NCBI GenBank assembly: GCA_947587565.1 | Contig: CANPYA010000008.1 | Span: 1-20,740, forward strand | DNA from: an uncultured Bacilli bacterium | GTDB lineage: Bacteria > Bacillota_I > Bacilli_A > RF39 > UBA660 | Direction: 5' to 3' | Length of the DNA stretch: 20,740 nt | Part shown: in pieces, positions 6,851 to 14,958 of the stretch | How positions within the stretch are numbered: the first letter of the stretch is position 1 | Layout: each line of letters starts with the position of its first letter | Notes under the pieces: model-generated | The model's input: only the letters and a program-made list of their open reading frames with translations | What the model was told of the DNA's origin: nothing | Databases searched by the model: none | Position numbers and translations under genes: made by a program

Positions 6851-9800
6851 TCAATTTCTTTTAATTCATCATCAAAGATACTATACAAATACATTTTGAT
6901 ATCTTTATTAACTATTGTTTTTAAGTAATCTCTATACACATGTAATTGCTCTTGATATTTTTCATCGGTAATATTTTTTAATTTGTAATCAATAATTTTA
7001 ACTTCACTCGGATATTCTAAAACTAAATCGATAATTCCTTCATAAGTAATATTATCTTTATCATATATAAATTCATATTCTTTATATATTCCCACATCTT
7101 TAGTTATTTGTAATCTATTAACAAAATTTTGAATTTGCTTATAATATGGATTATCACCACTTAAATTTAAAAAGTCAGTTTGTTCAAATATTTTATGAAT
7201 AAGAGTTCCTTTTTGAAATAGTTTTCTTGTTTCATCAGTAATTAATTCTTTAACTTCTTTAGAAGCTTTATGTTCTTCCTTTAAAGTATTTGGAATATTA
7301 ACTTGATAATATTTAATAATGTCATTACTTTTATTTAGATTTTCCTTTTTTAATTCTAAAACATTATAATTAGTGGGTAAATTATATTTTGCTAAATCAA
7401 TATTTTTAATAAAGGAACTTAAATTACCAGAGATAGAATTTAAAATATCTAAAAATGATGTATATTGTAATCTTTTTTGATAGTCAACTTTATTTTTAAT
7501 AGTTACTCTTTCTTCAGATAAAGGTGCTACAATAATGATTTTTTCGCGGGCTCTTGTTAAAGCAACATAAAATAATCTTATTTCTTCAGATATATTATTT
7601 AAGTAATATTCTTCTTTAAATAAATCTTTTAATATTGTATTATCTATACCATCTTTAAAGAAAGGTATAATCATGCCATATTTTTTATTAAATATAATTC
7701 TTTTTTTCGTATCTTCATCATTAAATTTTTTATAATAACCCGCAAAATAACAGATAGGAAATTCTAGCCCTTTGGATTTATGAATATTCATAATTTTAAC
7801 ACTGTTGGTATTTTGACCACTGATACTATATTTAATTTCACTTTTAGAATTAATCATGGTTTCTAAATATTCTTTAAACATCGTTATAGTATAACCCATT
7901 TGACTTAAATTTTTACTAATACTTAAAATATTATCTAAACGAATTAATATACTCGCAATATCTTTGGTCTTTAGAATTTTTTCATAGAAATTAAATTCTT
8001 TTAAAATTAAATTAAGTAATTCATAACTATCTAAAGTATCTATAGAACTTACAATATTTTTACTAATTTGGTATATTTCACTATCCATAAAACTTTCATC
8101 TTTAAAATACTTAAATATTTCTGCATCAGAATAAGCGAATAGAAATGAACGGGCAATACTCATAAAGTAGTATTTGAACTCTTGATCAATAACATTTTCT
8201 TGCACTTTTAAAATAAAGCCAATTATATTACTAATCAAGATAATATCCATTTCATTAGTTAATTTTTTATCTTCATAAATAGTTAAAGGAATTCCTAAAT
8301 ATTCAAAGATTTTTTTGTAAGTTGGGAAATTGGTTCCCCGGTCCATAATAATACAAAAATCACTGTAACTAGCCTTCCGGAAATCTTCTAATTTTTTATC
8401 CATTATGGCATAACCAGAACTCACTTTTTCTAAAATATCATATCCAATAATAAAAGCTTCCAGTTCTTCTTTCTTTAATACTTCTCCTTCACTATCATAA
8501 TTATATATTTCTAAATTATTATTTTCTTTAATCTTTTCATATAAAGAATTACCAGCATTCATCTTATGTTCTTTTGTGTAATTGGCATTACCTACTTCAT
8601 CATCCATAATAAGCGAAAATATTAAATTAATGCCATCTAAAACTTCACTCCGAGAACGGAAATTTTTCAGTAAATCAATTTTAATACCGCCATTATTCTT
8701 GGCATACTTATCATATTTTTCTTTAAATATCTTGGGGTTAGCATCCCTGAATCCATAAATAGATTGTTTAATATCTCCAACCATATAAACATTATTATTT
8801 TCAATTAAACTAATAAATTCTTCTTGAATATCGTTGGTATCTTGGTATTCATCAACTAAGATTTCTTTAAAGCTTAACATTAGTTCTTTTCGAATATATT
8901 CTTGTTCTTTAAGTAAATTAATGGCCATTAATGAGATATCATTAAATTCATATAAGTCTTGTTCTTTTTTATATATATTTATTTTAACAAAATATCTTTT
9001 AATTATGTCAATAATTACTTCTAAATAATCTTTTGTTATTTTAAATGTTTCTCTTATTTCTTCTTCACTACTAAATCTTAAATAACCTTTAATATTTTTT
9101 AAATGTTTATCAATATTATCTTTGTATTCTTTTATCTCTTCACTGCCTTTGGGTCTTTTAATTGGAGTGAAAAAACTGGCTCTTAAAATTTCATCATAAG
9201 TTTTAGATTTTAATAGTTTTTCTAAAGAAGCCACTAAAGCATTATAAAAGTCGGGGTAAGAAGATGATTCTAAATACATTAAATTATCAGTTATCCCATT
9301 TATTTCTTCTTGAATTAACTGAACATAACTATTAATGTATTCTTCTATTTTTTCTGCATTATAAAAATTATCTAAATAATTATTTAAGTAACTATCTAAA
9401 TCACTTATTTTTTCTAAAGATTTAATAATTTTTAAAATGCCATTTTTAAGTTCATTATCATTTTTATTGGTTAAATCATTAATTAATTTTTGAAATAAAA
9501 TACTATCTTCTTCGTAAAACTCTAAAAAGACTTCATCTAAATATTGTTCTTTTAGAATACTTATAATACTTTCATCAATAATACTTAAATTAGGGGAGAC
9601 ATTTAAAAGATAATGATATTTTTTAACTAAAGATAAAGTAAAAGAATCAAAAGTGGTTATGTAAGCACTTTCCAAATAATCTAAATTATCTTTAATACTC
9701 GGGTTTTCTATTATTTTCTTTCTAATCCTATCTTTCATTTCGGCCGCCGCGGCATTGGTAAATGTTAAAATTAATAATTCATTAACTTTAATTCCTTTTT

Positions 9801-9924
9801 TTAATTTATCTAAAACTCTTTCACTTAAAACTTCGGTTTTACCAGAACCGGCTCCGGCGGAAACAATAATATTTTGCCCACTTTTTTCGATGGCCTCTAA
9901 TTGTTCAGTTGTAAACTTAGGCAT
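6847..9924 (-). CDS. addA: ATP-dependent helicase/nuclease subunit AddA
   Basis: AddA is the 3'-5' helicase and nuclease subunit of AddAB, the RecBCD counterpart of Firmicutes that resects double-strand breaks and loads RecA. The 1025-residue protein has Walker A GAGSGKT at residues 24-30, the DEYQDT Walker B, GDIKQSIYGFRDA, the MNIHKSKGLEFP motif, and the LFYVALTRARE motif VI of UvrD-type superfamily 1 helicases. Near the C-terminus, GIIDLVLE and IIDYKLK supply the RecB-family nuclease aspartates and lysine. The ATG at 9924 is chosen because AGGAGG lies eight bases upstream; in-frame GTG and ATG codons just before it lie within the ribosome site. It overlaps addB by eight bases, suggesting translational coupling. 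B. subtilis AddA is somewhat longer (about 1230), but no motif appears lost. Confidence 0.95.
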   Translation of the reverse strand: MPKFTTEQLEAIEKSGQNIIVSAGAGSGKTEVLSERVLDKLKKGIKVNELLILTFTNAAAAEMKDRIRKKIIENPSIKDNLDYLESAYITTFDSFTLSLVKKYHYLLNVSPNLSIIDESIISILKEQYLDEVFLEFYEEDSILFQKLINDLTNKNDNELKNGILKIIKSLEKISDLDSYLNNYLDNFYNAEKIEEYINSYVQLIQEEINGITDNLMYLESSSYPDFYNALVASLEKLLKSKTYDEILRASFFTPIKRPKGSEEIKEYKDNIDKHLKNIKGYLRFSSEEEIRETFKITKDYLEVIIDIIKRYFVKINIYKKEQDLYEFNDISLMAINLLKEQEYIRKELMLSFKEILVDEYQDTNDIQEEFISLIENNNVYMVGDIKQSIYGFRDANPKIFKEKYDKYAKNNGGIKIDLLKNFRSRSEVLDGINLIFSLIMDDEVGNANYTKEHKMNAGNSLYEKIKENNNLEIYNYDSEGEVLKKEELEAFIIGYDILEKVSSGYAIMDKKLEDFRKASYSDFCIIMDRGTNFPTYKKIFEYLGIPLTIYEDKKLTNEMDIILISNIIGFILKVQENVIDQEFKYYFMSIARSFLFAYSDAEIFKYFKDESFMDSEIYQISKNIVSSIDTLDSYELLNLILKEFNFYEKILKTKDIASILIRLDNILSISKNLSQMGYTITMFKEYLETMINSKSEIKYSISGQNTNSVKIMNIHKSKGLEFPICYFAGYYKKFNDEDTKKRIIFNKKYGMIIPFFKDGIDNTILKDLFKEEYYLNNISEEIRLFYVALTRAREKIIIVAPLSEERVTIKNKVDYQKRLQYTSFLDILNSISGNLSSFIKNIDLAKYNLPTNYNVLELKKENLNKSNDIIKYYQVNIPNTLKEEHKASKEVKELITDETRKLFQKGTLIHKIFEQTDFLNLSGDNPYYKQIQNFVNRLQITKDVGIYKEYEFIYDKDNITYEGIIDLVLEYPSEVKIIDYKLKNITDEKYQEQLHVYRDYLKTIVNKDIKMYLYSIFDDELKEID

Positions 9925-12268
9925 TATCATCACCTCCTAAAAAATTTAAAGAATTTATATCGTCTAAATTAACATAATCTTTTTCACTCTTAAAGCATAA
10001 ATCCCGAAACTTACAAAATTCACAAGAAGCATCATTTTTATAAGCGATTCTTTTAGGATTAATCGGAAATTCACCTTTAATAATTTTATTAATATTATCA
10101 TCAATATTTTTTTCGGTTAAATTAATAATACTTTCAATTTGATTGTCATTTAAAACATTGGCACTACTATAAAAAGATCCATCTTTGGTAACTTTTAAAC
10201 CACTTATTAAATTCGAATTTTCAAAACTAGCATCAAATCTTTTAATAACACTAAAAGAATCATTAGAATATCCTTGTAATTTTAAACTATTACATCTTTC
10301 TTCTAAATAACTTTTACTTCCTCTTTTAATATCTTTATTTAAAATAAATTCTAGGTAAAAACCAACAAATCTTGGATTATTAAAAAGATTAGATTTTTTA
10401 ACTAAATATAAATAAATTGGTAATTGCATATTTAAGCCATATAATAAATAATTTAAGTTAATACTAACATTACCGGTTTTATAATCAATAATGGCTATAT
10501 AAGTATTATTGCTATCTTCTTCATATAAGATTTTATCAATAAACCCGGTAAATTTAACATTAAAATTATCGACAGTTTTATTAATCGTAATATTTTTTTC
10601 TCTTAAATCTTTTTTTAAGCCCATCGCATCGACTTGTTTATTTACTTCATCTAAAACAAATTTTAAATCCGGCATTAACTTTCGTAAATAAAATCTTTCT
10701 TTAATACTTAATTCTTTGCCTTCTTTTAAAATATAATCTTTTACGGTCTTATCTAAATCAACAATATTTTTTTGCGATAAAACATAGTGAAATAAAGAAC
10801 CTACGAAAGCTTCAAAAGTTTCTTCATATTTATCTAATTTTAAAATGTTTGCAATATAATACTTAAAAGCACATTTATTATAATTGTTTAAACTACTATA
10901 AGATAAAGTTAAATTATTTTGTAAGTATTCTTGTAAATCAGAAGTATTAATCCCCTTAAATGTATTATCATAAGTATTATAAGGAATATCTAAATTATTT
11001 TTTAAAGCAAAATACATGGGACTAGTACTATTATAAAGACGATAGTCATCTTCTAAAGTAGCAAGGCGAATTTGATCATATTCTTTTGAATAACTTACTA
11101 AATAATCATCTGTATTTTTTTGAACAACTAAATTTAATTCATTAATTAAAGGTGATGGATAATATTCTTTTTTATTATCTTTTAATTTATAAGAAATAAC
11201 TAAATTATTTAAAGTATTTAATTTATGAATGGTATAAGCTTTTATTTGCTTATTTTGAGTTATAGTACTATCCATATTTAAAATAGGTCGTAAATTATCG
11301 GTAATATATTCTTCATCTTTTAAAGTTTCGGGAATAAAACCCGCATTAAAATTCATTATGAAAATATAATCATCAGGATTTAGATAATCATAGATATTTT
11401 TAATTTCGACATATCTTTTCCATTTATAATTATCTATTTTAGTTTGTTTTAATTCATATGTTACTAATTCTTTTAAAATATTTTCATCACTCACAAAAGT
11501 ATATTTATTTAAAATATTAATTATTTTTTCCGTTAAAGGATTATCTTCTGGGAGAGTATCAATATGAGGAAAATTATTTAAAAATTCTTTAGTTAAAGGA
11601 TTACTCATTAAATTATTACTAGAAGGTATTTTAATAGGAATATTAAATAAATCAAAAGTAAATTTTAATTCATTGTAATAGTCTTCATTAACATTAACTA
11701 ATTTGATATTTTCAATATTTATACCATTAGTTAGTAATTCGGCAATTTGTTTAGCTACATAAAAACATTCATCTTTTAAAGCGAAAAACTCTAAAACATT
11801 TTTATCTTTGTTTACTTCCTCTTCTTTATAATAGATAGCATTTAATTTATCTAAAACATTTTTAAGATAATTTTCTAAATAAGGATAACCATACACTATA
11901 ATTTGTTTAGTTTGTAAATAAGAAGAAAATAAAGGATTATAAGTTAATAAATTATTTTCTTTTAATTCATTTTTTATCTTTTGTAAAAATTCTAACTTGG
12001 GATGTTCATAGTTAGCAGTATCTTCAATATAATATAAGTTTTCTAAATACATTTTAGCGGCATCTATTTTAAAATGATATTTACTAATTAAATAACTAAT
12101 GGCTTCTTCATCATAACTAAAGAAATATTCTTGGATAAATTCTATTTTAGTAAAAAATTTTAGATGCAAAAAAAGATGCTTCTTATTTAGTTCTTGTAAT
12201 AAAGCTTTCTTATAACTTTGTTCACAAATAATAATTGTTTCTTTTTGAATATTTTCTAGTAACTGCAT
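9917..12268 (-). CDS. addB: AddB-type nuclease subunit, short form
   Basis: Partner of AddA: in B. subtilis AddB cuts the 5' strand, recognises Chi and carries an iron-sulfur cluster. Here the nuclease is clear: GFIDK (Asp578), IIDYKTG (Asp595, Lys597), and four cysteines for a 4Fe-4S cluster, Cys466 (YNKCAFKYY) and Cys749-Cys752-Cys758 in a CxxCxxxxxC pattern. The protein is 783 residues, against about 1166 in B. subtilis. The N-terminal half shows no GxGKT loop or other helicase motif, so it looks like a reduced scaffold, perhaps retaining Chi scanning. AAAGGAG precedes ATG 12268. It starts 10 bases after dus and overlaps addA by eight bases. Nuclease and cluster assignment are firm; the loss of ATP binding is judged by eye. 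Confidence 0.9.
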   Translation of the reverse strand: MQLLENIQKETIIICEQSYKKALLQELNKKHLFLHLKFFTKIEFIQEYFFSYDEEAISYLISKYHFKIDAAKMYLENLYYIEDTANYEHPKLEFLQKIKNELKENNLLTYNPLFSSYLQTKQIIVYGYPYLENYLKNVLDKLNAIYYKEEEVNKDKNVLEFFALKDECFYVAKQIAELLTNGINIENIKLVNVNEDYYNELKFTFDLFNIPIKIPSSNNLMSNPLTKEFLNNFPHIDTLPEDNPLTEKIINILNKYTFVSDENILKELVTYELKQTKIDNYKWKRYVEIKNIYDYLNPDDYIFIMNFNAGFIPETLKDEEYITDNLRPILNMDSTITQNKQIKAYTIHKLNTLNNLVISYKLKDNKKEYYPSPLINELNLVVQKNTDDYLVSYSKEYDQIRLATLEDDYRLYNSTSPMYFALKNNLDIPYNTYDNTFKGINTSDLQEYLQNNLTLSYSSLNNYNKCAFKYYIANILKLDKYEETFEAFVGSLFHYVLSQKNIVDLDKTVKDYILKEGKELSIKERFYLRKLMPDLKFVLDEVNKQVDAMGLKKDLREKNITINKTVDNFNVKFTGFIDKILYEEDSNNTYIAIIDYKTGNVSINLNYLLYGLNMQLPIYLYLVKKSNLFNNPRFVGFYLEFILNKDIKRGSKSYLEERCNSLKLQGYSNDSFSVIKRFDASFENSNLISGLKVTKDGSFYSSANVLNDNQIESIINLTEKNIDDNINKIIKGEFPINPKRIAYKNDASCEFCKFRDLCFKSEKDYVNLDDINSLNFLGGDDNA

Positions 12269-12278
12269 AATTACTCCT

Positions 12279-13244
12279 TTATTTTAATTTAGCAATAATA
12301 TTTAATAATTCACTCCTGGTGGATGCCCTACAAATGGCTAGTTTTAAGTCTTTAGTATTAGGAATGCCTTTTAAAAAGTACATTAAATGGGTTCTTAATT
12401 CTAGGACTCCTAGTTTCTCTCCTTTTTCATCTATTAAATCATTAATTATTTTTTCCATCATTTTAATTTTTTCATCTATTGTTACTTCTTTAGGTATTGT
12501 CCCATTTTCTAAATATTCCACACATTCTTTAATAAGCCAAGGATTACCTAGGAAACCTCTACCTATCATTACAGCATCACATTTTGTTTCATCAAGCATT
12601 CTTTTGGCATCATAACAAGTTTTGATATCGCCATTCCCAATAACCGGAATTTTAACAGTATCTTTAACTTCTTTTATTATATGCCAGTCAGCTAGACCTG
12701 CATAACCTTGTTTCCTCGTTCTCGCATGGACAAAAATTGCACTTGCTCCGGCTTCTTCACAAGCTTTCGCTACCTCTTTAGCATTGATATTATTTTCATC
12801 CCAACCACTCCGGATTTTAACCGTAACGGGAACACGGACACTGTCCACTACTGTTCTAACAATTTCTTTAATTTTTTCTAAATCTTTTAAAAGTGCGCTG
12901 CCGGCATTACTTTTAACGGCTACTTTCGGAACGGGACACCCCATATTAATATCAATTATATCAGGGTGCATATATTCTTCGATAATTTTGGCGGCACGAC
13001 CCATCGTCCTTGCTTCACTACCAAAAATTTGTTGGGAAATTGGTCTTTCTTCTTCGCTCATTTTTAATAAATCATACGTTTTCTTGGAATCATAAACTAA
13101 CGCTTTATCCGAAACCATTTCGCCAACAACTAAACCCACACCCATACTTTTAGCAATTTTTCTGAATGTGGTATTTGTAATTCCCGCCATGGGAGCTAAA
13201 ACAACTTGATTTTTTATTTCTACATTACCAATATGCCACTTCAT
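12279..13244 (-). CDS. dusB: tRNA-dihydrouridine synthase, DusB type
   Basis: Reduces uridine to 5,6-dihydrouridine in tRNA, using FMN and NADPH. The 321-residue protein shows the family's landmarks in order: VLAPMAGITNTTFR near the N-terminus for flavin binding, DINMGCP with the catalytic cysteine near residue 98, VKIRSGW, VHARTRKQGYAG, GNGDI and GRGFLGNPW. Length matches bacterial DusB. ATG 13244 is chosen because GAGG lies five bases upstream; a GTG two codons earlier lies within that site. It starts 10 bases after pduL ends and ends 10 bases before addB begins, so it belongs to the pduL-dus-addB-addA operon. Exact tRNA position specificity cannot be read from sequence. Confidence 0.93.
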   Translation of the reverse strand: MKWHIGNVEIKNQVVLAPMAGITNTTFRKIAKSMGVGLVVGEMVSDKALVYDSKKTYDLLKMSEEERPISQQIFGSEARTMGRAAKIIEEYMHPDIIDINMGCPVPKVAVKSNAGSALLKDLEKIKEIVRTVVDSVRVPVTVKIRSGWDENNINAKEVAKACEEAGASAIFVHARTRKQGYAGLADWHIIKEVKDTVKIPVIGNGDIKTCYDAKRMLDETKCDAVMIGRGFLGNPWLIKECVEYLENGTIPKEVTIDEKIKMMEKIINDLIDEKGEKLGVLELRTHLMYFLKGIPNTKDLKLAICRASTRSELLNIIAKLK

Positions 13245-13254
13245 AAACACCTCA

Positions 13255-13818
13255 TTACTTTATAATTAATGTTCCTATATCATTATCATTTATCAAAAAG
13301 GCATTAGCATCATCAGTATCGATATGTAACTCAAAATAACCATTATCACTGACCTTTACTTCGGCATCCATAATGCCACTTTTCTCACCCGGGATTTTAA
13401 TTTCTACCATATCTTTATCTTTCACATGATAATATTCGGCATCTTTCGGAGTCATATGGACATGTCTATTTGCAAGGATTAATCCTTTAGTAGTAACCTC
13501 TCCTAAATCTGTTTTTAAAGTAATTTCTAAACTATCATCAAGATCTCCACTTCTTCTAACTGGTGGATTAACACCTAAAGAACGAGCATCTCTTCTGGAT
13601 ATTTCAATTTGATTATACTTCCTTAAAGGACCAACTACTCGGACATTATTTATTTCTTTATCACCTGTTTTAATGGTTAAAGTTTGATTGGAAGCAAACT
13701 CCCCCACTTGATTTAAGTCAGCTCTTTTAGTTAAAGGTTCCTTAAACAACTTATGATAAACCTCTTCTGTTAAATGTACATGTCGATTACTAATTCTCAT
13801 ATGAATTGGATATTCCAT
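13255..13818 (-). CDS. pduL: Phosphate acyltransferase of the PduL family
   Basis: PduL-type enzymes interconvert acyl-CoA and acyl-phosphate, as phosphate propanoyltransferase or as an alternative phosphate acetyltransferase. The 187-residue protein has the duplicated family architecture with zinc-binding histidines in NRHVHLT near the N-terminus and ANRHVHMT in the second half. It lacks the extra N-terminal encapsulation peptide seen in microcompartment PduL, and no shell or diol dehydratase genes are nearby. A cytosolic role in acetyl-phosphate and acetate metabolism is therefore more likely. ATG 13818 fits the GTGG ribosome sequence best; an ATG at 13824 is also possible. It is the first gene of the operon and is divergent from the small CxxC gene. 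Confidence 0.88.
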   Translation of the reverse strand: MEYPIHMRISNRHVHLTEEVYHKLFKEPLTKRADLNQVGEFASNQTLTIKTGDKEINNVRVVGPLRKYNQIEISRRDARSLGVNPPVRRSGDLDDSLEITLKTDLGEVTTKGLILANRHVHMTPKDAEYYHVKDKDMVEIKIPGEKSGIMDAEVKVSDNGYFELHIDTDDANAFLINDNDIGTLIIK

Positions 13819-13895
13819 TTTCATCACCACTTTAATTATATCTTATTTTAATGAATAATTGTAGATTTTTTATTCATAATAAGAATGGTGATAGA

Positions 13896-14090
13896 ATGAA
13901 GAAACCTGGTTGTAGTAAATGTGAAGAAGCCTCAATGCAAGGTAGATGTTACATTGATGAAGAAACCGGTCTTTTATGTGTAACTCTTGAGAAAAAAATT
14001 GATTTACCCAAAGGTAAAAAAGTTTTAGTACCTCAAATATGTACTAACTGTGGAACAACCGAATGGATAACAATTAACACTGAGGAATAG
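13896..14090 (+). CDS. Small cysteine-rich protein, possible zinc ribbon
   Basis: Encodes 64 residues from ATG 13896, which has GGTGAT four bases upstream; an upstream in-frame ATG at 13851 lacks such a site. Five cysteines occur: CSKCEEASMQGRC near the N-terminus and CTNCG near the C-terminus. The two CxxC pairs suggest a zinc ribbon with one extra Cys. The protein is soluble and acidic-basic mixed, with no membrane segment. I do not recognise the family. It is divergent from pduL and is followed by its own terminator before sigK, so it forms a single-gene unit. Confidence 0.7.
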   Translation: MKKPGCSKCEEASMQGRCYIDEETGLLCVTLEKKIDLPKGKKVLVPQICTNCGTTEWITINTEE

Positions 14091-14115
14091 AATGCTTTTA
14101 AAGCGTTCTTTTTTT
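14090..14115 (+). terminator. Intrinsic terminator of the small CxxC gene
   Basis: GAATGC and GCGTTC (one G-U pair), extended by T-A pairs, form a stem beginning in the stop codon, followed by seven Ts. It separates the small gene from sigK. Confidence 0.85.
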
Positions 14116-14161
14116 AATTAAAATAATTTTAAGACATATATTTTATTAGGAAGTGTTTATT

Positions 14162-14857
14162 TTGTTTTTAAATTTAGTTAATCTTATTAAAAGTATGTTA
14201 TTTTTTACCGGTTCTTATGGGAGTAATGTTTTTCCGGAACCATTATCTAGTGAGGAAGAAGAAAAATATGTGAATTTAATGCTCCAAGGAGACACTGATG
14301 CCAGGAGTAAATTAATTGAACATAATCTACGCTTAGTTGCTCACATTGTTAAAAAATTTGATAGTAAAAATACCGATACGGATGATTTAATTTCGATTGG
14401 TACCATTGGCCTTATTAAAGGCATTGATACATATAAGAAAACCCCAAAAGTTAAAATAACTACTTATGCGGCTCGTTGTATTCAAAACGAAATTTTAATG
14501 TACTATCGAAGTAATAAGAAAAATCAATATACAGTTTCTTTAAACGATTCTATTGGCTATGATAAAGAAGGTAATGAAATTAATTTAGTTGATTTACTAG
14601 AGGATAAAAGTGAAGATATTTTAGATACCTTACAAGTTAAAGACAATATTGAACTACTTAATAAATATTTTAAAAAATTAAATAAAAGAGAAAAAGAAAT
14701 TATTGTTAAAAGATATGGATTAAATAACGAAAGAGCTCTAACTCAAAAAGAAATTGCCGATACTTTAGGTATTTCTCGTAGTTATGTATCTCGGATTGAA
14801 AAAAGAGCTTTGACTAAAATACTACGCGAATTTATTAAAAGTAAAAATAATCTATAA
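14162..14857 (+). CDS. sigK: RNA polymerase sporulation sigma factor, pro-sigma-K
   Basis: Sigma-K drives late mother-cell transcription (spore coat, cortex, mother-cell lysis). The protein has region 2 (IEHNLRLVAHIVKKF, DDLISIGTIGLIKG, TYAARCIQNEIL) and region 4 (REKEIIVKRYGL, then TQKEIADTLGISRSYVSRIE), closely matching B. subtilis SigK. The N-terminal hydrophobic stretch ending in GSYGSN before FPEPLSSEE corresponds to the inhibitory pro-sequence cleaved by SpoIVFB; by analogy cleavage falls between Ser and Tyr. TTG 14162 is preferred (231 residues) because AGGAAG lies eight bases upstream; the in-frame GTG at 14153 is part of that site. The gene is uninterrupted, with no skin-like prophage. 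It is convergent with comEC. Confidence 0.94.
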   Translation: MFLNLVNLIKSMLFFTGSYGSNVFPEPLSSEEEEKYVNLMLQGDTDARSKLIEHNLRLVAHIVKKFDSKNTDTDDLISIGTIGLIKGIDTYKKTPKVKITTYAARCIQNEILMYYRSNKKNQYTVSLNDSIGYDKEGNEINLVDLLEDKSEDILDTLQVKDNIELLNKYFKKLNKREKEIIVKRYGLNNERALTQKEIADTLGISRSYVSRIEKRALTKILREFIKSKNNL

Positions 14858-14859
14858 AC

Positions 14860-14894
14860 AAAAAGACTATTAGATGATCATTATTCTAATAGCC
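14860..14894 (-). terminator. Terminator between comEC and sigK
   Basis: CTATTAGA (14867-14874) pairs with TCTAATAG (14885-14892) around a ten-base loop. On the minus strand the stem is followed by five Us, so it should end the comEC transcript. In the sigK direction the tail is poorer in U, though the stem could still serve both genes. Confidence 0.75.
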
Positions 14895-14958
14895 TTAAAT
14901 CTATGTAAACATTATATAATGTTACTTTATTTTATGGCATAATTTTTTATTCATGTAG

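Noticed and set aside
6847..9924. Genetic code 4 (TGA as Trp), as in Mollicutes
   Set aside because: addA ends at TGA at the expected protein end and the Trp residues checked use TGG. Reading through would translate the G-tract promoter.
13835..13863. TATAAT at 13835-13840 as the pduL operon promoter
   Set aside because: The -35 match is very poor (TACAAT) and the implied start lies in the ribosome binding site, so support is insufficient.
14121..14150. Sigma-E-like promoter (CATATATT at 14135) for sigK
   Set aside because: The implied start would fall inside the ribosome binding site and no matching -35 lies at the right distance.
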